Assembly (NCBI GenBank): GCA_964012875.1
Contig: CAXGUU010000197.1
Coordinates: forward strand, 1-6,373
Length of the DNA stretch: 6,373 nucleotides
DNA from: CAXGUU01 sp964012875
Lineage (GTDB): Bacteria > Pseudomonadota > Gammaproteobacteria > Ga0077536
Direction: 5' to 3'
Positions 5,353 to 6,373 of this stretch are shown one piece after another; positions within the stretch are counted from its first letter, which is position 1, and each line of letters starts with the position of its first letter. The position numbers and the translations under genes were made by a program. The notes below the pieces were generated by a model that saw nothing but the letters and a program-made list of their open reading frames with translations, made no database searches and was not told the origin of the DNA.

Positions 5353-6373
5353 TGGCGCACTCCAAGCAGCTTTCCGCGACCCGTTGCGAGGCATCACGCG
5401 GTGACGCTGCACGCGCCTGTTCGGCCATGTGCAGTAGCAACGCCTGGTCGGACAGTAACTCGTGCGCGATACCAACCAGCGCCCCCGCGGTCAAATCGGA
5501 TTCCGGCAGAAGTCGTGCAGCGTCGCGCTCTACTAAGAACCTCGCGTTAGCGGTTTGGTGATCGTCAACGGCGAAGGTGTACGGCACTAGTATGGAGGCT
5601 ACGCCAACCGTGGCAATTTCAGCAACGGTCAAGGCACCTGAACGGGCAATCACGAGCTTCGTACCAGCGTAAGCAGAAGCCATATCGTCGATGAACGTGA
5701 CAACGCGGGCGCGACCGCCGAGGCCAGCGTCGCGGTAATTCGCTTTGGTTGAATCTACTTCGTCGGATCCGCACTGGTGGACGATATCGAATTCGATATC
5801 TGTGAGTGCTCCTAGCGCACTTGGTACGTATTGATTAAGGGCATGCGCGCCGCGGCTACCACCGAACACCAGTATCGAAATACGCGAGTTATCAGAAATT
5901 CTCTCGGCAGGCGTGCCAACCCGGGCAATCGCCGCGCGTACCGGGTTGCCCGTGACGCGAGCATCGTCGCGCGTGCTAAGACTACCTGGGAAAGCCAACA
6001 GGACCATGTCCGCAAACCGACTAAGCCATCGGTTTGTCAGTCCCGCAATCGCGTTCTGCTCGTGAATGACCAATGGCCTGCGACAAAGCCATGCGGCGAT
6101 CCCGCCCGGGCCGCTGACAAATCCCCCCATCCCGAGGACCACGGCAGGCCGGATCTGCAATATCAGGTACACCGATTGCATTAAGGCATAGAGCAATTGA
6201 ATCGGTCCGAGGACGCGTCGCAACCAACTGCTGCGCCGCATTCCAGCGACTGAAATCGCCCTGAACGAAATGCCATGAGCAGGAACAACGCGCGACTCGA
6301 GACCGCGCGAAGTGCCCACCCAGTGCAACTCAACACCTGCTCTCGACAGTACCTCGGCGACGGCGATGCCGGG
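5345..6373 (-). CDS. murG: MurG, lipid II-forming GlcNAc transferase (5' end outside the window)
   Basis: UDP-N-acetylglucosamine--N-acetylmuramyl-(pentapeptide) pyrophosphoryl-undecaprenol N-acetylglucosamine transferase, a peripheral GT-B enzyme on the cytoplasmic face of the inner membrane that converts lipid I to lipid II. The frame stays open to the window edge, giving 342 visible residues that begin PGIAVAEVL. This matches the residues just after the N-terminal GGTGGH loop, so about 20 residues are missing compared with the ~355-residue E. coli protein. Numbering from the first visible residue, the motifs are LGMGGFVSGPGG (80-91), HEQNAIAGLTN (104-114), TGNPVR (141-146), FGGSRGAHALNQ (170-181), FIDDMASAYA (227-236), ARSGALTVAEIA (243-254, UDP-GlcNAc site) and DDHQTANA (270-277). 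The TTG at 6328 is an internal Leu codon, not the start. The TAA stop lies inside the start region of murC (8 nt overlap). The family assignment is certain; the true start cannot be seen. Confidence 0.97.
   Translation of the reverse strand, partial: PGIAVAEVLSRAGVELHWVGTSRGLESRVVPAHGISFRAISVAGMRRSSWLRRVLGPIQLLYALMQSVYLILQIRPAVVLGMGGFVSGPGGIAAWLCRRPLVIHEQNAIAGLTNRWLSRFADMVLLAFPGSLSTRDDARVTGNPVRAAIARVGTPAERISDNSRISILVFGGSRGAHALNQYVPSALGALTDIEFDIVHQCGSDEVDSTKANYRDAGLGGRARVVTFIDDMASAYAGTKLVIARSGALTVAEIATVGVASILVPYTFAVDDHQTANARFLVERDAARLLPESDLTAGALVGIAHELLSDQALLLHMAEQARAASPRDASQRVAESCLECANV
5360..5363 (-). promoter_or_regulatory. Ribosome binding site of murC
   Basis: GGAG on the minus strand, 7 nt before the ATG at 5352. 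It lies inside the last codons of murG and decides the murC start in favour of 5352 over the in-frame ATG at 5328. Confidence 0.75.

Noticed and set aside
5353..5475. In-frame 41-residue N-terminal extension of MurC
   Set aside because: It lies in the murG coding region, is basic and Cys-rich without Mur ligase similarity, and the ATG at 5352 has a good GGAG site.
1..6373. An undescribed system, inserted element or horizontally acquired island
   Set aside because: Six conserved dcw genes in expected order fill almost the whole window with overlapping junctions, leaving no room for an insert and showing no break in sequence character.

Overview
The window is one block of the division and cell wall (dcw) cluster of a Gram-negative bacterium, with every gene on the minus strand. 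In transcription order, from high to low coordinates, the genes are murG (5' end cut by the window), murC, murB, ddl, ftsQ and ftsA. A short piece of the intergenic space after ftsA follows, where ftsZ would usually lie next. No gene is broken, and no RNA gene, mobile element, CRISPR array or long repeat was seen. The sequence is moderately GC-rich by eye.

The organism is most likely a gammaproteobacterium outside the enteric group. FtsA and Ddl resemble the E. coli proteins closely across their motifs. However, murB lies between murC and ddl, whereas in E. coli murB is elsewhere on the chromosome, and this MurB is of the short type II form. The murG-murC-murB-ddl-ftsQ-ftsA order also occurs in alphaproteobacteria, so the class assignment is an inference from protein similarity recalled by eye. 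No genus is claimed.

Layout: murG 6373-5345 (N-terminal ~20 residues missing), murC 5352-3952, murB 3955-3026, ddl 3029-2070, ftsQ 2073-1297, ftsA 1283-51, and non-coding 50-1 with a small hairpin. Neighbouring genes overlap by 8, 4, 4 and 4 nt, and only ftsQ and ftsA are separated (13 nt). This is a tightly packed operon in which translation of successive genes is probably coupled.

The genes work together as follows. MurB completes UDP-MurNAc, MurC adds the first L-Ala, Ddl makes the D-Ala-D-Ala that ends the stem peptide, and MurG adds GlcNAc to lipid I to give lipid II at the inner membrane face. FtsQ (inner membrane, periplasmic) and FtsA (cytoplasmic, membrane-tethered actin homologue) then help direct septal wall synthesis to the FtsZ ring.

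I found no undescribed system here. The points worth a second look are small: a GTG start for ftsQ that overlaps the ddl stop, an Ile at the usually basic or polar position of the MurB GSxFKNP motif, loss of the usual Trp near the FtsQ C-terminus, and a hairpin directly after the ftsA stop codon.
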